Source: Steromphala cineraria (taxonomy: Eukaryota > Mollusca > Gastropoda > Trochida > Trochidae). Taken from it: a stretch of DNA of 64,000 bases. The DNA is taken from NCBI GenBank assembly GCA_916613615.1, contig OU744737.1, positions 3,678,001 through 3,742,000 of the forward strand, in the 5' to 3' direction. The translations under genes were made by a program, and so were the position numbers. Below the pieces are notes generated by a model. It did not search any database. It was not told the origin of the DNA and worked only from the letters and a program-made list of their open reading frames with translations. Position 1 is the stretch's first letter, and the number at the start of each line of letters is the position of its first letter. This document shows, in pieces, positions 24,401 through 38,080 of this stretch.

Positions 24401-27400
24401 TCCTAATACTGCAATGCCAAGGATTGACTATTTTAAGTGGGCGTGTCTCAGATGTCTTTACTTTTCGTTTGATTCCTAGCAAAAGACAGATATCACATGA
24501 TCAGTCACTCAATTCTAATACTTTAGATGTAAAATATGCTGGTTGGATACAATATCCATGTCTAGAAACTCTTAAAACGGAAAAACTTTCCTCCTAATAC
24601 TGCAATGCCAAGGATTGACTATTTTAAGTGGGCGTGTCTCAGACGTCTTTAATTTTCGTTTGATTCTTAGCAAAAGATAGATATCACATTTTCTGTCACT
24701 CATTTCTAACACTTTAGATGTAAAATATGCTGGTTGGATACAATATCCATGTCTAGAAACTCTTAAAACGGAAAAACTTTCCTCCTAATACTGCAATGCC
24801 AAGGATTGACTATTTTAAGTGGGCGTGTCTCAGACGTCTTTAATTTTCGTTTGATTCTTAGCAAAAGATAGATATCACATTTTCTGTCACTCATTTCTAA
24901 CACTTTAGATGTAAAATATGCTGGTTGGATACAATATCCATGTCTCGAAACTCTTCAAACGGAAAAACTTTCCTCCTAATACTGCAATGCCAAGGATTGA
25001 CTTTGTTAAGTGGGCGTGTCTCAGACGTCTTTAATTTTGAGTTGATTCTTAGCAAAAGACAGATATCACATGTTCAGTCACTAATTTCTTACAGTTTAGA
25101 TGTAAAATATATTGGTTAGTTACAACATCAATGTCAAGCAACTCTTGAATGTGAAAAAAACCTCCTCCTAATACTGCAATACCAAGGATTGAGTATTTCA
25201 TGAGGGCATGTCACAGACGCCTTTAATTTTGAGTTGATTCTTAGCAAAAGACAGAAATCACATGTTCAGTCACTCATTTCTAACACTTTAGATGTAAAAT
25301 ATGCTGGTTGGATACAATATCCATGTCTCGAAACTCTTAAAACGGAAAAACTTTCCTCCTAATACTGCAATGCCAAGGATTGACTATTTTAAGTGGGCGT
25401 GTCTCAGATGTCTTTACTTTTCGTTTGATTCCTAGCAAAAGACAGATATTACATGATCAGTCACTCAATTCTAATACTTTAGATGTAAAATATGCTGGTT
25501 GGATACAATATCCATGTCTAGAAACTCTTAAAACGGAAAAACTTTCCTCCTAATACTGCAATGCCAAGGATTGACTATTTTAAGTGGGCGTGTCTCAGAC
25601 GTCTTTAATTTTCGTTTGATTCTTAGCAAAAGATAGATATCACATTTTCTGTCACTCATTTCTAACACTTTAGATGTAAAATATGCTGGTTGGATACAAT
25701 ATCCATGTCTCGAAACTCTTCAAACGGAAAAACTTTCCTCCTAATACTGCAATGCCAAGGATTGACTTTGTTAAGTGGGCGTGTCTCAGACGTCTTTAAT
25801 TTTGAGTTGATTCTTAGCAAAAGACAGATATCACATGTTCAGTCACTAATTTCTTACAGTTTAGATGTAAAATATATTGGTTAGTTACAACATCAATGTC
25901 AAGCAACTCTTGAATGTGAAAAAAACCTCCTCCTAATACTGCAATGCCAAGGATTGACTATTTTAAGTGGGCGTGTCTCAGACGTCTTTAATTTTCGTTT
26001 GATTCTTAGCAAAAGACAGATATCACATGTTCAGTCACTCATTTCTAACATTTTAGATGTAAAATATGCTGGTTGGATACAATATCCATGTCTCGAAACT
26101 CTCAAAACGGAAAAACTTTCCTCCTAATACTGCAATGCCAAGGATTGACTATTTTAAGTGGGCGTGTCTCAGACGTCTTTAATTTTCGTTTGATTCTTAG
26201 CAAAAGATAGATATCACATTTTCTGTCACTCATTTCTAACACTTTAGATGTAAAATATGCTGGTTGGATACAATATCCATGTCTAGAAACTCTTCAAACG
26301 GAAAAACTTTCCTCCTAATACTGCAATGCCAAGGATTGACTTTGTTAAGTGGGCGTGTCTCAGACGTCTTTAATTTTGAGTTGATTCTTAGCAAAAGACA
26401 GATATCACATGTTCAGTCACTAATTTCTTACAGTTTAGATGTAAAATATATTGGCTAGTTACAACATCAATGTCAAGCAACTCTTGAATGTGAAAAAAAC
26501 CTCCTCCTAATACTGCAATACAAAGGATTGAGTATTTCATGAGGGCATATCACAGACGCCTTTAATTTTGAGTTGATTCTTAGCAAAAGACAGAAATCAC
26601 ATGTTCAGTCACTCATTTCTGACACTTCAAGTGTACAACATGTTGATTGGATACAATAGCCATGTCTCGAAACTCTTAAATCGGAAAAAGATTCCTCCTA
26701 ATACTGCAATGCCAAGGATTGACTATTTTAAGTGGGCGTGTCTCAGACGTCTTTAATTTTGAGTTGATTCTTAGCAAAAGACAGATATCACATGTTCAGT
26801 TACTCATTTCTTACAATTTAGATGTAAAATATATTTGATAGTTGTAACATCAATGTCAAGCAACTCTTGAATGTGAAAAAACATCCTCCTAATACTGCAA
26901 TACCAAGGATTGAGTATTTCATGAGGGCATGTCTCAGATGTCTTTAATTTTAAGTTGATTCTTAGCAAAAGACAGAAATCACATGTTCAGTCACTCTTTT
27001 CTGACACCTTAAGTGTACAATATGCTGATTAGATACAATAGCCATGTCTCGAAACTCTTAAATCTGAAAAAAATTCCTCCCAATACTGCAATGCCAAGGA
27101 TTGACTATTTTAAGTGGGCGTGTCTCAGACGTCTTTAACTTTCGTTTAAGTCTAAGCAAAAGACAGATATCACATGTTCTGTCACTCATTTCTAACACTT
27201 TAGATGTAAAATATGCTGGTTGGATACAATATCCATGTCTAGAAACTCTTAAAACGGAAAAACTTTCCTCCTAATACTGCAATGCCAAGGATTGACTATT
27301 TTAAGTGGGCTTGTCTCAGATGTCTTTACTGTTCGTTTGATTCCTAGCAAAAGACAGATATCACATGATCAGTCACTCAATTCTAATACTTTAGATGTAA

Positions 27401-27681
27401 AATATGCTGGTTGGATACAATACCAAGGTCTAGAAACTCTTAAAACGGAAAAACTTTCCTCCTAATACTGCAATGCCAAGGATTGACTATTTTAAGTGGG
27501 CGTGTCTCAGACGTCTTTAATTTTCGTTTGATTCTTAGCAAAAGACAAATATCACATGTTCAGTCACTCATTTCTAACACTTTAGATGTAAAATATGCTG
27601 GTTGGATACAATGTCCATGTCTAGAATCTCTTAAAACGGAAAAACTTTCCTCCTAATACTGCAATGCCAAAGATTGACTAT

Positions 27682-27797
27682 TTTAAGTGTGCGTCTCTCA
27701 GACGTCTTTAACTTTCATTTGATTCTTAGCAAATGTCTCGAAACTCTTCAAACGGAAAAACTTTCCTCCTAATACTGCAATGCCAAGGATTGACTTT
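27682..27797 (+). repeat. Truncated monomer Xt no. 4 (116 bp)
   Basis: Junction at 27733/27734, G form, with GTGCGTCTCTC as in no. 1. The following X1 reads GGATTGAC where no. 1 has GGAATGAC. Confidence 0.93.
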
Positions 27798-28752
27798 GTT
27801 AAGTGGGCATGTCTCAGACGTCTTTAATTTTGAGTTGATTCTTAGCAAAAGACAGATATCACATGTTCAGTCACTAATTTCTTACAGTTTAGATGTAAAA
27901 TATATTGGTTAGTTACAACATCAATGTCAAGCAACTCTTGAATGTGAAAAAACATCCTCCTAATACTGCAATGCCAAGGATTGACTATTTTAAGTGGGCG
28001 TGTCTCAGACGTCTTTAATTTTCGTTTGATTCTTAGCAAAAGACAGATATCACATGTTCAGTCACTCATTTCTAACATTTTAGATGTAAAATATGCTGGT
28101 TGGATACAATATCCATGTCTCGAAACTCTTAAAACGGAAAAACTTTCCTCCTAATACTGCAATGCCAAGGATTGACTATTCTAAGTGGGCGTGTCTCAGA
28201 CGTCTTTAAGTTTCGTTTGATTCTTAGCAAAAGATAGATATCACATTTTCTGTCACTCATTTCTAACACTTTAGATGTAAAATATGCTGGTTGGATACAA
28301 TGTCCATGTCTAGAAACTCTTCAAACGGAAAAACTTTCCTCCTAATACTGCAATGCCAAGGATTGACTATTTTAAGTGGGCGTGTCTCAGATGTCTTTAC
28401 TGTTCGTTTGATTCCTAGCAAAAGACAGATATCACATGATCAGTCACTCAATTCTAATACTTTAGATGTAAAATATGCTGGTTGGATACAATATCCATGT
28501 CTAGAAACTCTTAAAACGGAAAAACTTTCCTCCTAATACTGCAATGCCAAGGATTGACTATTTTAAGTGGGCGTGTCTCAGACGTCTTTAATTTTCGTTT
28601 GATTCTTAGCAAAAGACAAATATCACATGTTCAGTCACTCATTTCTAACACTTTAGATGTAAAATATGCTGGTTGGATACAATGTCCATGTCTAGAATCT
28701 CTTAAAACGGAAAAACTTTCCTCCTAATACTGCAATGCCAAAGATTGACTAT

Positions 28753-28868
28753 TTTAAGTGTGCGTCTCTCAGACGTCTTTAACTTTCATTTGATTCTTAG
28801 CAAATGTCTCGAAACTCTTCAAACGGAAAAACTTTCCTCCTAATACTGCAATGCCAAGGATTGACTTT
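28753..28868 (+). repeat. Truncated monomer Xt no. 5 (116 bp)
   Basis: Junction at 28804/28805, G form, 1,071 bp (5 x 191 + 116) after no. 4. It has no counterpart in the 5.7-7.3 kb copy. It lies in a 307-bp gain (one monomer plus Xt) that changes the offset from 21,946 to 22,253; a one-monomer loss afterwards gives 22,062. Confidence 0.92.
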
Positions 28869-30699
28869 GTTAAGTGGGCATGTCTCAGACGTCTTTAATT
28901 TTGAGTTGATTCTTAGCAAAAGACAGATATCACATGTTCAGTCACTAATTTCTTACAGTTTAGATGTAAAATATATTGGTTAGTTACAACATCAATGTCA
29001 AGCAACTCTTGAATGTGAAAAAACATCCTCCTAATACTGCAATGCCAAGGATTGACTATTTTAAGTGGGCGTGTCTCAGGTGTCTTTACTTTACGTTTGA
29101 TTCCTAGTTAAAGACAGATATCACATGATCAGTCACTCAATTCTAATACTTTAGATGTAAAATATGCTGGTTGGATACAATATCCATGTCTCGAAACTCT
29201 TAAAACGGAAAAACTTTCCTCCTAATACTGCAATGCCAAGGATTGACTATTTTAAGTGGGCGTGTCTCAGACGTCTTTAATTTTCGTTTGATTCTTAGCA
29301 AAAGATAGATATCACATTTTCTGTCACTCATTCTAACACTTTAGATGTAAAATATGCTGGTTGGATACAATATCCATGTCTCGAAACTCTTCAAACGGAA
29401 AAACTTTCCTCCTAATACTGCAATGCCAAGGATTGACTTTGTTAAGTGGGCGTGTCTCAGACGTCTTTAATTTTGAGTTGATTCTTAGCAAAAGACAGAT
29501 ATTACATGTTCAGTCACTAATTTCTTACAGTTTAGATGTAAAATATATTGGTTAGTTACAACATCAATGTCAAGCAACTCTTGAATGTGAAAAAAAACCT
29601 CCTCCTAATACTGCAATACCAAGGATTGAGTATTTCATGAGGGCATGTCACAGACGCCTTTAATTTTGAGTTGATTCTTAGCAAAAGACAGAAATCACAT
29701 GTTCAGTCACTCATTTCTGACACTTCAAGTGTACAACATGCTGGTTGGATACAATATCCATGTCTCGAAACTCTTAAAACGGAAAAACTTTCCTCCTAAT
29801 ACTGCAATGCCAAGGATTGACTATTTTAAGTGGGCGTGTCTCAGACGTCTTTAATTTTGAGTTGATTCTTAGCAAAAGACAGATATCACATGTTCAGTTA
29901 CTCATTTCTTACAGTTTAGATGTAAAATATATTTGATAGTTACAACATCAATGTCAAGCAACTCTTGAATGTGAAAAAACATCCTCCTAATACTGCAATA
30001 CCAAGGATTGAGTATTTCATGAGGGCATGTCTCAGATGTCTTTAATTTTAAGTTGATTCTTAGCAAAAGACAGAAATCACATGTTCAGTCACTCTTTTCT
30101 GACACCTTAAGTGTACAATATGCTGATTAGATACAATAGCCATGTCTCGAAACTCTTAAAACGGAAAAACTTTCCTCCTAATACTGCAATGCCAAGGATT
30201 GACTATTTTAAGTGGGCGTGTCTCAGACGTCTTTAATTTTCGTTTGATTCTTAGCAAAAGACAAATATCACATGTTCAGTCACTCATTTCTAACACTTTA
30301 GATGTAAAATATGCTGGTTGGATACAATATCCATGTCTCGAAACTCTTAAAACGGAAAAACTTTCCTCCTAATACTGCAATGCCAAGGATTGACTATTTT
30401 AAGTGGGCGTGTCTCAGACGTCTTTACTTTACGTTTGATTCCTAGTTAAAGACAGATATCACATGATCAGTCACTCAATTCTAATACTTTAGATGTAAAA
30501 TATGCTGGTTGGATACAATATTCATGTCTAGAAACTCTTAAAACGGAAAAACTTTCCTCCTAATACTGCAATGCCAAGGATTGACTATTTTAAGTGGGCG
30601 TGTCTCAGACGTCTTTAATTTTCGTTTGATTCTTAGCAAAAGATAGATATCACATTTTCTGTCACTCATTTCTAACACTTTAGATGTAAAATATGCTGG

Positions 30700-32992
30700 T
30701 TGGATACAATATCCATGTCTCGAAACTCTTCAAACGGAAAAACTTTCCTCCTAATACTGCAATGCCAAGGATTGACTTTGTTAAGTGGGCGTGTCTCAGA
30801 CGTCTTTAATTTTGAGTTGATTCTTAGCAAAAGACAGATATCACATGTTCAGTCACTAATTTCTTACAGTTTAGATGTAAAATATATTGGTTAGTTACAA
30901 CATCAATGTCAAGCAACTCTTGAATGTGAAAAAAACCTCCTCCTAATACTGCAATACCAAGGATTGAGTATTTCATGAGGGCATGTCACAGACGCCTTTA
31001 ATTTTGAGTTGATTCTTAGCAAAAGACAGAAATCACATGTTCAGTCACTCATTTCTGACACTTCAAGTGTACAACATGCTGGTTGGATACAATATCCATG
31101 TCTCGAAACTCTTCAAACGGAAAAACTTTCCTCCTAATACTGCAATGCCAAGGATTGACTATTTTAAGTGGGCGTGTCTCAGACGTCTTTAATTTTGAGT
31201 TGATTCTTAGCAAAAGACAGATATCACATGTTCAGTTACTCATTTCTTACAGTTTAGATGTAAAATATATTTGATAGTTACAACATCAATGTCAAGCAAC
31301 TCTTGAATGTGAAAAAACATCCTCCTAATACTGCAATACCAAGGATTGAGTATTTCATGAGGGCATGTCTCAGATGTCTTAAATTTTAAGTTGATTCTTA
31401 GCAAAAGACAGATATCACATGTTCAGTCACTCATTTCTAACACTTTAGATGTAAAATATGCTGGTTGGATACAATGTCCATGTCTAGAATCTCTTAAAAC
31501 GAAAAAACTTTCCTCCTAATACTGCAATGCCAAGGATTGACTATTTTAAGTGGGCGTGTCTCAGACGTCTTTAATTTTCGTTTGATTCTTAGCAAAAGAC
31601 AAATATCACATGTTCAGTCACTCATTTCTAACACTTTAGATGTAAAATATGCTGGTTGGATACAATATCCATGTCTAGAAACTCTTAAAACGGAAAAACT
31701 TTCCTCCTAATACTGCAATGCCAAGGATTGACTATTTTAAGTGGGCGTGTCTCAGATGTCTTTACTTTTCGTTTGATTCCTAGCAAAAGACAGATATCAC
31801 ATGATCAGTCACTCAATTCTAATACTTTAGATGTAAAATATGCTGGTTGGATACAATATCCATGTCTAGAAACTCTTAAAACGGAAAAACTTTCCTCCTA
31901 ATACTGCAATGCCAAGGATTGACTATTTTAAGTGGGCGTGTCTCAGACGTCTTTAATTTTCGTTTGATTCTTAGCAAAAGATAGATATCACATTTTCTGT
32001 CACTCATTTCTAACACTTAAGATGTAAAATATGCTGGTTGGATACAATATCCATGTCTCGAAACTCATCAAACGGAAAAACTTTCCTCCTAATACTGCAA
32101 TGCCAAGGATTGACTTTGTAAAGTGGGCGTGTCTCAGACGTCTTTAATTTTGAGTTGATTCTTAGCAAAAGACAGATATCACATGTTCAGTCACTAATTT
32201 CTTACAGTTTAGATGTAAAATATATTGGTTAGTTACAACATCAATGTCAAGCAACTCTTGAATGTGAAAAAAACCTCCTCCTAATACTGCAATACCAAGG
32301 ATTGAGTATTTCATGAGGGCATGTCACAGACGCCTTTAATTTTGAGTTGATTCTTAGCAAAAGACAGAAATCACATGTTCAGTCACTCATTTCTGACACT
32401 TCAAGTGTACAACATGCTGGTTGGATACACTATCCATGTCTCGAAACTCTTAAAACGGAAAAACTTTCCTCCTAATACTGCAATGCCAAGGATTGACTAT
32501 TTTAAGTGGGCGTGTCTCAGACGTCTTTAATTTTGAGTTGATTCTTAGCAAAAGACAGATATCACATGTTCAGTTACTCATTTCTTACAGTTTAGATGTA
32601 AAATATATTTGATAGTTACAACATCAATGTCAAGCAACTCTTGAATGTGAAAAAACTTCTCCAAATACTGCAATACCAAGGATTGAGTATTTCATGAGGG
32701 CATGTCTCAGATGTCTTAAATTTTAAGTTGATTCTTAGCAAAAGACAGATATCACATGTTCAGTCACTCATTTCTAACACTTTAGATGTAAAATATGCTG
32801 GTTGGATACAATGTCCATGTCTAGAATCTCTTAAAACGAAAAAACTTTCCTCCTAATACTGCAATGCCAAGGATTGACTATTTTAAGTGGGCGTGTCTCA
32901 GACGTCTTTAATTTTCGTTTGATTCCTAGCAAAAGACAGATATCACATGATCAGTCACTCAATTCTAATACTTTAGATGTAAAATATGCTGG
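30700..32992 (+). repeat. 12-monomer block homologous to 8,638-10,927
   Basis: 2,293 bp at offset 22,067, which includes the 5 bp missing at 8,641. Only one copy is present here, whereas the 8.6-13.2 kb region has two, so a 12-monomer gain or loss separates the two segments. A local lesion near 32,655 reads AACTTCTCCAAATACTGC instead of AACATCCTCCTAATACTGC. Confidence 0.85.
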
Positions 32993-35212
32993 TTGGATAC
33001 AATATCCATGTCTAGAAACTCTTAAAACGGAAAAACTTTCCTCCTAATACTGCAATGCCAAGGATTGACTATTTTAAGTGGGCGTGTCTCAGACGTCTTT
33101 AATTTTCGTTTGATTCTTAGCAAAAGATAGATATCACATTTTCTGTCACTCATTTCTAACACTTTAGATGTAAAATATGCTGGTTGGATACAATATCCAT
33201 GTCTCGAAACTCTTCAAACGGAAAAACTTTCCTCCTAATACTGCAATGCCAAGGATTGACTTTGTTAAGTGGGCGTGTCTCAGACGTCTTTAATTTTGAG
33301 TTGATTCTTAGCAAAAGACAGATATCACATGTTCAGTCACTAATTTCTTACAGTTTAGATGTAAAATATATTGGTTAGTTACAACATCAATGTCAAGCAA
33401 CTCTTGAATGTGAAAAAAAACCTCCTCCTAATACTGCAATACCAAGGATTGAGTATTTCATGAGGGCATGTCACAGACGCCTTTAATTTTGAGTTGATTC
33501 TTAGCAAAAGACAGAAATCACATGTTCAGTCACTCATTTCTGACACTTCAAGTGTACAACATGCTGGTTGGATACAATATCCATGTCTCGAAACTCTTAA
33601 AACGGAAAAACTTTCCTCCTAATACTGCAATGCCAAGGATTGACTATTTTAAGTGGGCGTGTCTCAGACGTCTTTAATTTTGAGTTGATTCTTAGCAAAA
33701 GACAGATATCACATGTTCAGTTACTCATTTCTTACAGTTTAGATGTAAAATATATTTGATAGTTACAACATCAATGTCAAGCAACTCTTGAATGTGAAAA
33801 AACATCCTCCTAATACTGCAATACAAAGGATTGAGTATTTCATGAGGGCATGTCTCAGATGTCTTAAATTTTAAGTTGATTCTTAGCAAAAGACAGATAT
33901 CACATGTTCAGTCACTCATTTCTAACACTTTAGATGTAAAATATGCTGGTTGGATACAATGTCCATGTCTAGAATCTCTTAAAACGAAAAAACTTTCCTC
34001 CTAATACTGCAATGCCAAGGATTGACTATTTTAAGTGGGAGTGTTTCAGACGTCTTTAACTTTCGTTTAAGTCTAAGCAAAAGACAGATCTCACATATTC
34101 TGTCACTCATTTCCAACACTTTAGATGTAAAATATGCTGGTTGGATACAATGTCCATGTCTAGAATCTCTTAAAACGGAAAAACTTTCCTCCTAATACTG
34201 CAATGCCAAGGATTGACTTTGTTAAGTGGGCGTGTCTCAGACGTCCTTAATTTTCGTTTGATTCTTAGCAAAAGACAGATATCACATGTTCAGTCACTCA
34301 TTTCTAACACTTTAGATGTAAAATATGCTGGTTGGATACAATGTCCATGTCTAGAATCTCTTAAAATGGAAAAACTTTCCTCCTAATACTGCAATGCCAA
34401 GGATTGACTATTTTAAGTGTGCGTGTCTCAGACGTCTTTAACTTTCATTTGATTCTTAGCAAATTTCTCGAAACTCTTCAAACGGAAAAACTTTCCTCCT
34501 AATACTGCAATGCCAAGCATTGACTTTGTTAAGTGGGCATGTCTCAGACGTCTTTAATTTTGAGTTGATTCTTAGCAAAAGACAGATATCACATGTTCAG
34601 TCACTAATTTTTTACAGTTTAGGTGTAAAATATATTGGTTAGTTACAACATCAATGTCAAGCAACTCTTGAATGTGAAAAAAACCTCCTCCTAATACTGC
34701 AATACCAAGGATTGAGTATTTGATGAGGGCATGTCACAGACGCCTTTAATTTTGAGTTGATTCTTAGCAAAAGACAGAAATCACATGTTCAGTCACTCTT
34801 TTCTGACACCTTAAGTGTACAATATGCTGATTAGATACAATAGCCATGTCTCGAAACTCTTAAATCTGAAAAAAATTCCTCCCAATACTGCAATGCCAAG
34901 GATTGACTATTTTAAGTGGGCGTGTCTCAGACGTCTTTAACTTTCGTTTAAGTCTAAGCAAAAGACAGATATCACATGTTCTGTCACTCATTTCTAACAC
35001 TTTAGATGTAAAATATGCTGGTTGGATACAATATCCAGGTCTCGAAACTCTTAAAACGGAAAAACTTTCCTCCTAATACTGCAATGCCAAGGATTGACTA
35101 TTTTAAGTGGGCGTGTCTCAGACGTTTTTAATTTTCGTTTGATTCTTAGCAAAAGATAGATATCACATTTTCTGTCACTCATTTCTAACACTTTAGATGT
35201 AAAATATGCTGG
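32993..35212 (+). repeat. Block homologous to 13.4-15.6 kb, 11 monomers plus Xt
   Basis: Starts with X5 at 32993 and X1 at 33184. X1 to X1 (33184-35212) is 2,029 bp, ten monomers plus 116. Offset to 13,604 is 19,580. Shared markers are GGGAGTGTTTCAG, CATTTCCAACAC (14,53x/34,11x) and ACGTCCTTAATTTTCG. Confidence 0.85.
34412..34527 (+). repeat. Truncated monomer Xt no. 6 (116 bp)
   Basis: Junction at 34463/34464, T form. The next X1 has CCAAGCATTG, linking it to nos. 2 and 3. That X1 also has the unique TTTAGGTGTAAAAT near 34,620. Confidence 0.93.
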
Positions 35213-36932
35213 TTGGATACAATATCCATGTCTCGAAACTCTTCAAACGGAAAAACTTTCCTCCTAATACTGCAATGCCAAGGATTGACTTTGTTAAGTG
35301 GGCGTGTCTCAGACGTCTTTAATTTTGAGTTGATTCTTAGCAAAAGACAGATATCACATGTTCAGTCACTAATTTCTTACAGTTTAGATGTAAAATATAT
35401 TGGTTGGATACAATGTCCATGTCTAGAATCTCTTAAAACGGAAAAACTTTCCTCCTAATACTGCAATGCCAAGGATTGACTTTGTTAAGTGGGCGTGTCT
35501 CAGACGTCTTTAATTTTGAGTTGATTCTTAGCAAAAGACAGATATCACATGTTCAGTCACTAATTTCTTACAGTTTAGATGTAAAATATATTGGTTAGTT
35601 ACAACATCAATGTCAAGCAACTCTTGAATGTGAAAAAAACCTCCTCCTAATACTGCAATACCAAGGATTGAGTATTTCATGAGGGCATGTCACAGACGCC
35701 TTTAATTTTGAGTTGATTCTTAGCAAAAGACAGAAATCACATGTTCAGTCACTCATTTCTGACACTTCAAGTGTACAACATGCTGGTTGGATACAATATC
35801 CATGTCTCGAAACTCTTAAAACGGAAAAACTTTCCTCCTAATACTGCAATGCCAAGGATTGACTATTTGAAGTGGGCGTGTCTCAGACGTCTTTAATTTT
35901 GAGTTGATTCTTAGCAAAAGACAGATATCACATGTTCAGTTACTCATTTCTTACAGTTTAGATGTAAAATATATTTGATAGTTACAACATCAATGTCAAG
36001 CAACTCTTGAATGTGAAAAAACATCCTCCTAATACTGCAATACCAAGGATTGAGTATTTCATGAGGGCATGTCTCAGATGTCTTAAATTTTAAGTTGATT
36101 CTTAGCAAAAGACAGATATCACATGTTCAGTCACTCATTTCTAACACTTTAGATGTAAAATATGCTGGTTGGATACAATGTCCATGTCTCGAATCTCTTA
36201 AAACGAAAAAACTTTCCTCCTAATACTGCAATGCCAAGGATTGACTATTTTAAGTGGGCGTGTCTCAGACGTCTTTAATTTTCGTTTGATTCTTAGCAAA
36301 AGACAAATATCACATGTTCAGTCACTCATTTCTAACACTTTAGATGTAAAATATGCTGGTTGGATACAATATCCATGTCTAGAAACTCTTAAAACGGAAA
36401 AACTTTCCTCCTAATACTGCAATGCCAAGGATTGACTATTTTAAGTGGGCGTGTCTCAGATGTCTTTACTTTTCGTTTGATTCCTAGCAAAAGACAGATA
36501 TCACATGATCAGTCACTCAATTCTAATACTTTAGATGTAAAATATGCTGGTTGGATACAATATCCATGTCTAGAAACTCTTAAAACGGAAAAACTTTCCT
36601 CCTTATACTGCAATGCCAAGGATTGACTATTTTAAGTGGGCTTGTCTCAGACGTCTTTAATTTTCGTTTGATTCTTAGCAAAAGATAGATATCACATTTT
36701 CTGTCACTCATTTCTAACACTTTAGATGTAAAATATGCTGGTTGGATACAATATCCATGTCTAGAAACTCTTAAAACGGAAAAACTTTCCTCCTAATACT
36801 GCAATGCCAAGGATTGACTATTTTAAGTGGGCGTGTCTCAGACGTCTTTAATTTTCGTTTGATTCTTAGCAAAAGATAGATATCACATTTTCTGTCACTC
36901 ATTTCTAACACTTTAGATGTAAAATATGCTGG
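35213..36932 (+). repeat. 9-monomer irregular HOR with an X1/X fusion
   Basis: 1,720 bp. The X1 at 35213 runs straight into an X monomer (TATTGGTTGGATAC) where Y1 is expected, then X1-type sequence resumes. The joined frame reads 81 codons as a by-product. Y1, X2 (GACTATTTGAAG), Y2', X7, X4 and X5 copies follow. The X4-X5 part aligns to 20.5-21.1 kb at +15,832. Confidence 0.8.
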
Positions 36933-38080
36933 TTGGATACAATATCCATGTCTCGAAACTCTTCAAACGGAAAAACTTTCCTCCTAATACTGCAATGCCA
37001 AGGATTGACTTTGTTAAGTGGGCGTGTCTCAGACGTCTTTAATTTTGAGTTGATTCTTAGCAAAAGACAGATATCACATGTTCAGTCACTAATTTCTTAC
37101 AGTTTAGATGTAAAATATATTGGTTAGTTACAACATCAATGTCAAGCAACTCTTGAATGTGAAAAAAACCTCCTCCTAATACTGCAATACCAAGGATTGA
37201 GTATTTCATGAGGGCATGTCACAGACGCCTTTAATTTTGAGTTGATTCTTAGCAAAAGACAGAAATCACATGTTCAGTCACTCATTTCTAACACTTTAGA
37301 TGTAAAATATGCTGGTTGGATACAATATCCATGTCTAGAAACTCTTAAAACGGAAAAACTTTCCTCCTAATACTGCAATGCCAAGGATTGACTATTTTAA
37401 GTGGGCGTGTCTCAGATGTCTTTACTTTTCGTTTAATTCCTAGCAAAAGACAGATATCACATGATCAGTCACTCAATTCTAATACTTTAGATGTAAAATA
37501 TGCTGGTTGGATACAATATCCATGTCTAGAAACTCTTAAAACGGAAAAACTTTCCTCCTAATACTGCAATGCCAAGGATTGACTATTTTAAGTGGGCGTG
37601 TCTCAGACGTCTTTAATTTTCGTTTGATTCTTAGCAAAAGATAGATATCACATTTTCTGTCACTCATTTCTAACACTTTAGATGTAAAATATGCTGGTTG
37701 GATACAATATCCATGTCTCGAATCTCTTCAAACGGAAAAACTTTCCTCCTAATACTGCAATGCCAAGGATTGACTTTGTTAAGTGGGCGTGTCTCAGACG
37801 TCTTTAATTTTGAGTTGATTCTTAGCAAAAGACAGATATCACATGTTCAGTCACTAATTTCTTACAGTTTAGATGTAAAATATATTGGTTAGTTACAACA
37901 TCAATGTCAAGCAACTCTTGAATGTGAAAAAAACCTCCTCCTAATACTGCAATACCAAGGATTGAGTATTTCATGAGGGCATGTCACAGACGCCTTTAAT
38001 TTTGAGTTGATTCTTAGCAAAAGACAGAAATCACATGTTCAGTCACTCATTTCTGACACTTCAAGTGTACAACATGCTGT
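36933..38080 (+). repeat. 4-monomer unit plus X1-Y1 dimer
   Basis: 36933-37697 is X1-Y1'-X4-X5 (765 bp). 37698-38080 is just X1-Y1 (383 bp), followed directly by another X1 at 38081. The second X1 starts TGCTGTTTGG, a private change. The X1-Y1 pair repeated without X2 is the shortest unit step in the window. Confidence 0.84.

Larger units (their letters stand above)
23205..30699 (+). repeat. Second copy of the 1.4-8.6 kb segment (large segmental repeat)
   Basis: From about 23,396 the sequence follows 1,450 onward at a constant offset of 21,946 bp. Sub-units are 23587-24924 (7 monomers), 24925-25689 (4), 25690-26263 (3), 26264-29360 (15 plus two Xt) and 29361-30699 (7, offset 22,062). Rare shared variants are GATATTACATG, AATACAAAGG (4,57x/26,51x), GGGCTTGTCTC (5,36x/27,30x), CAATACCAAGGTCTAG (5,47x/27,41x) and CTCATTCTAAC (7,267/29,329). 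Confidence 0.9.
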
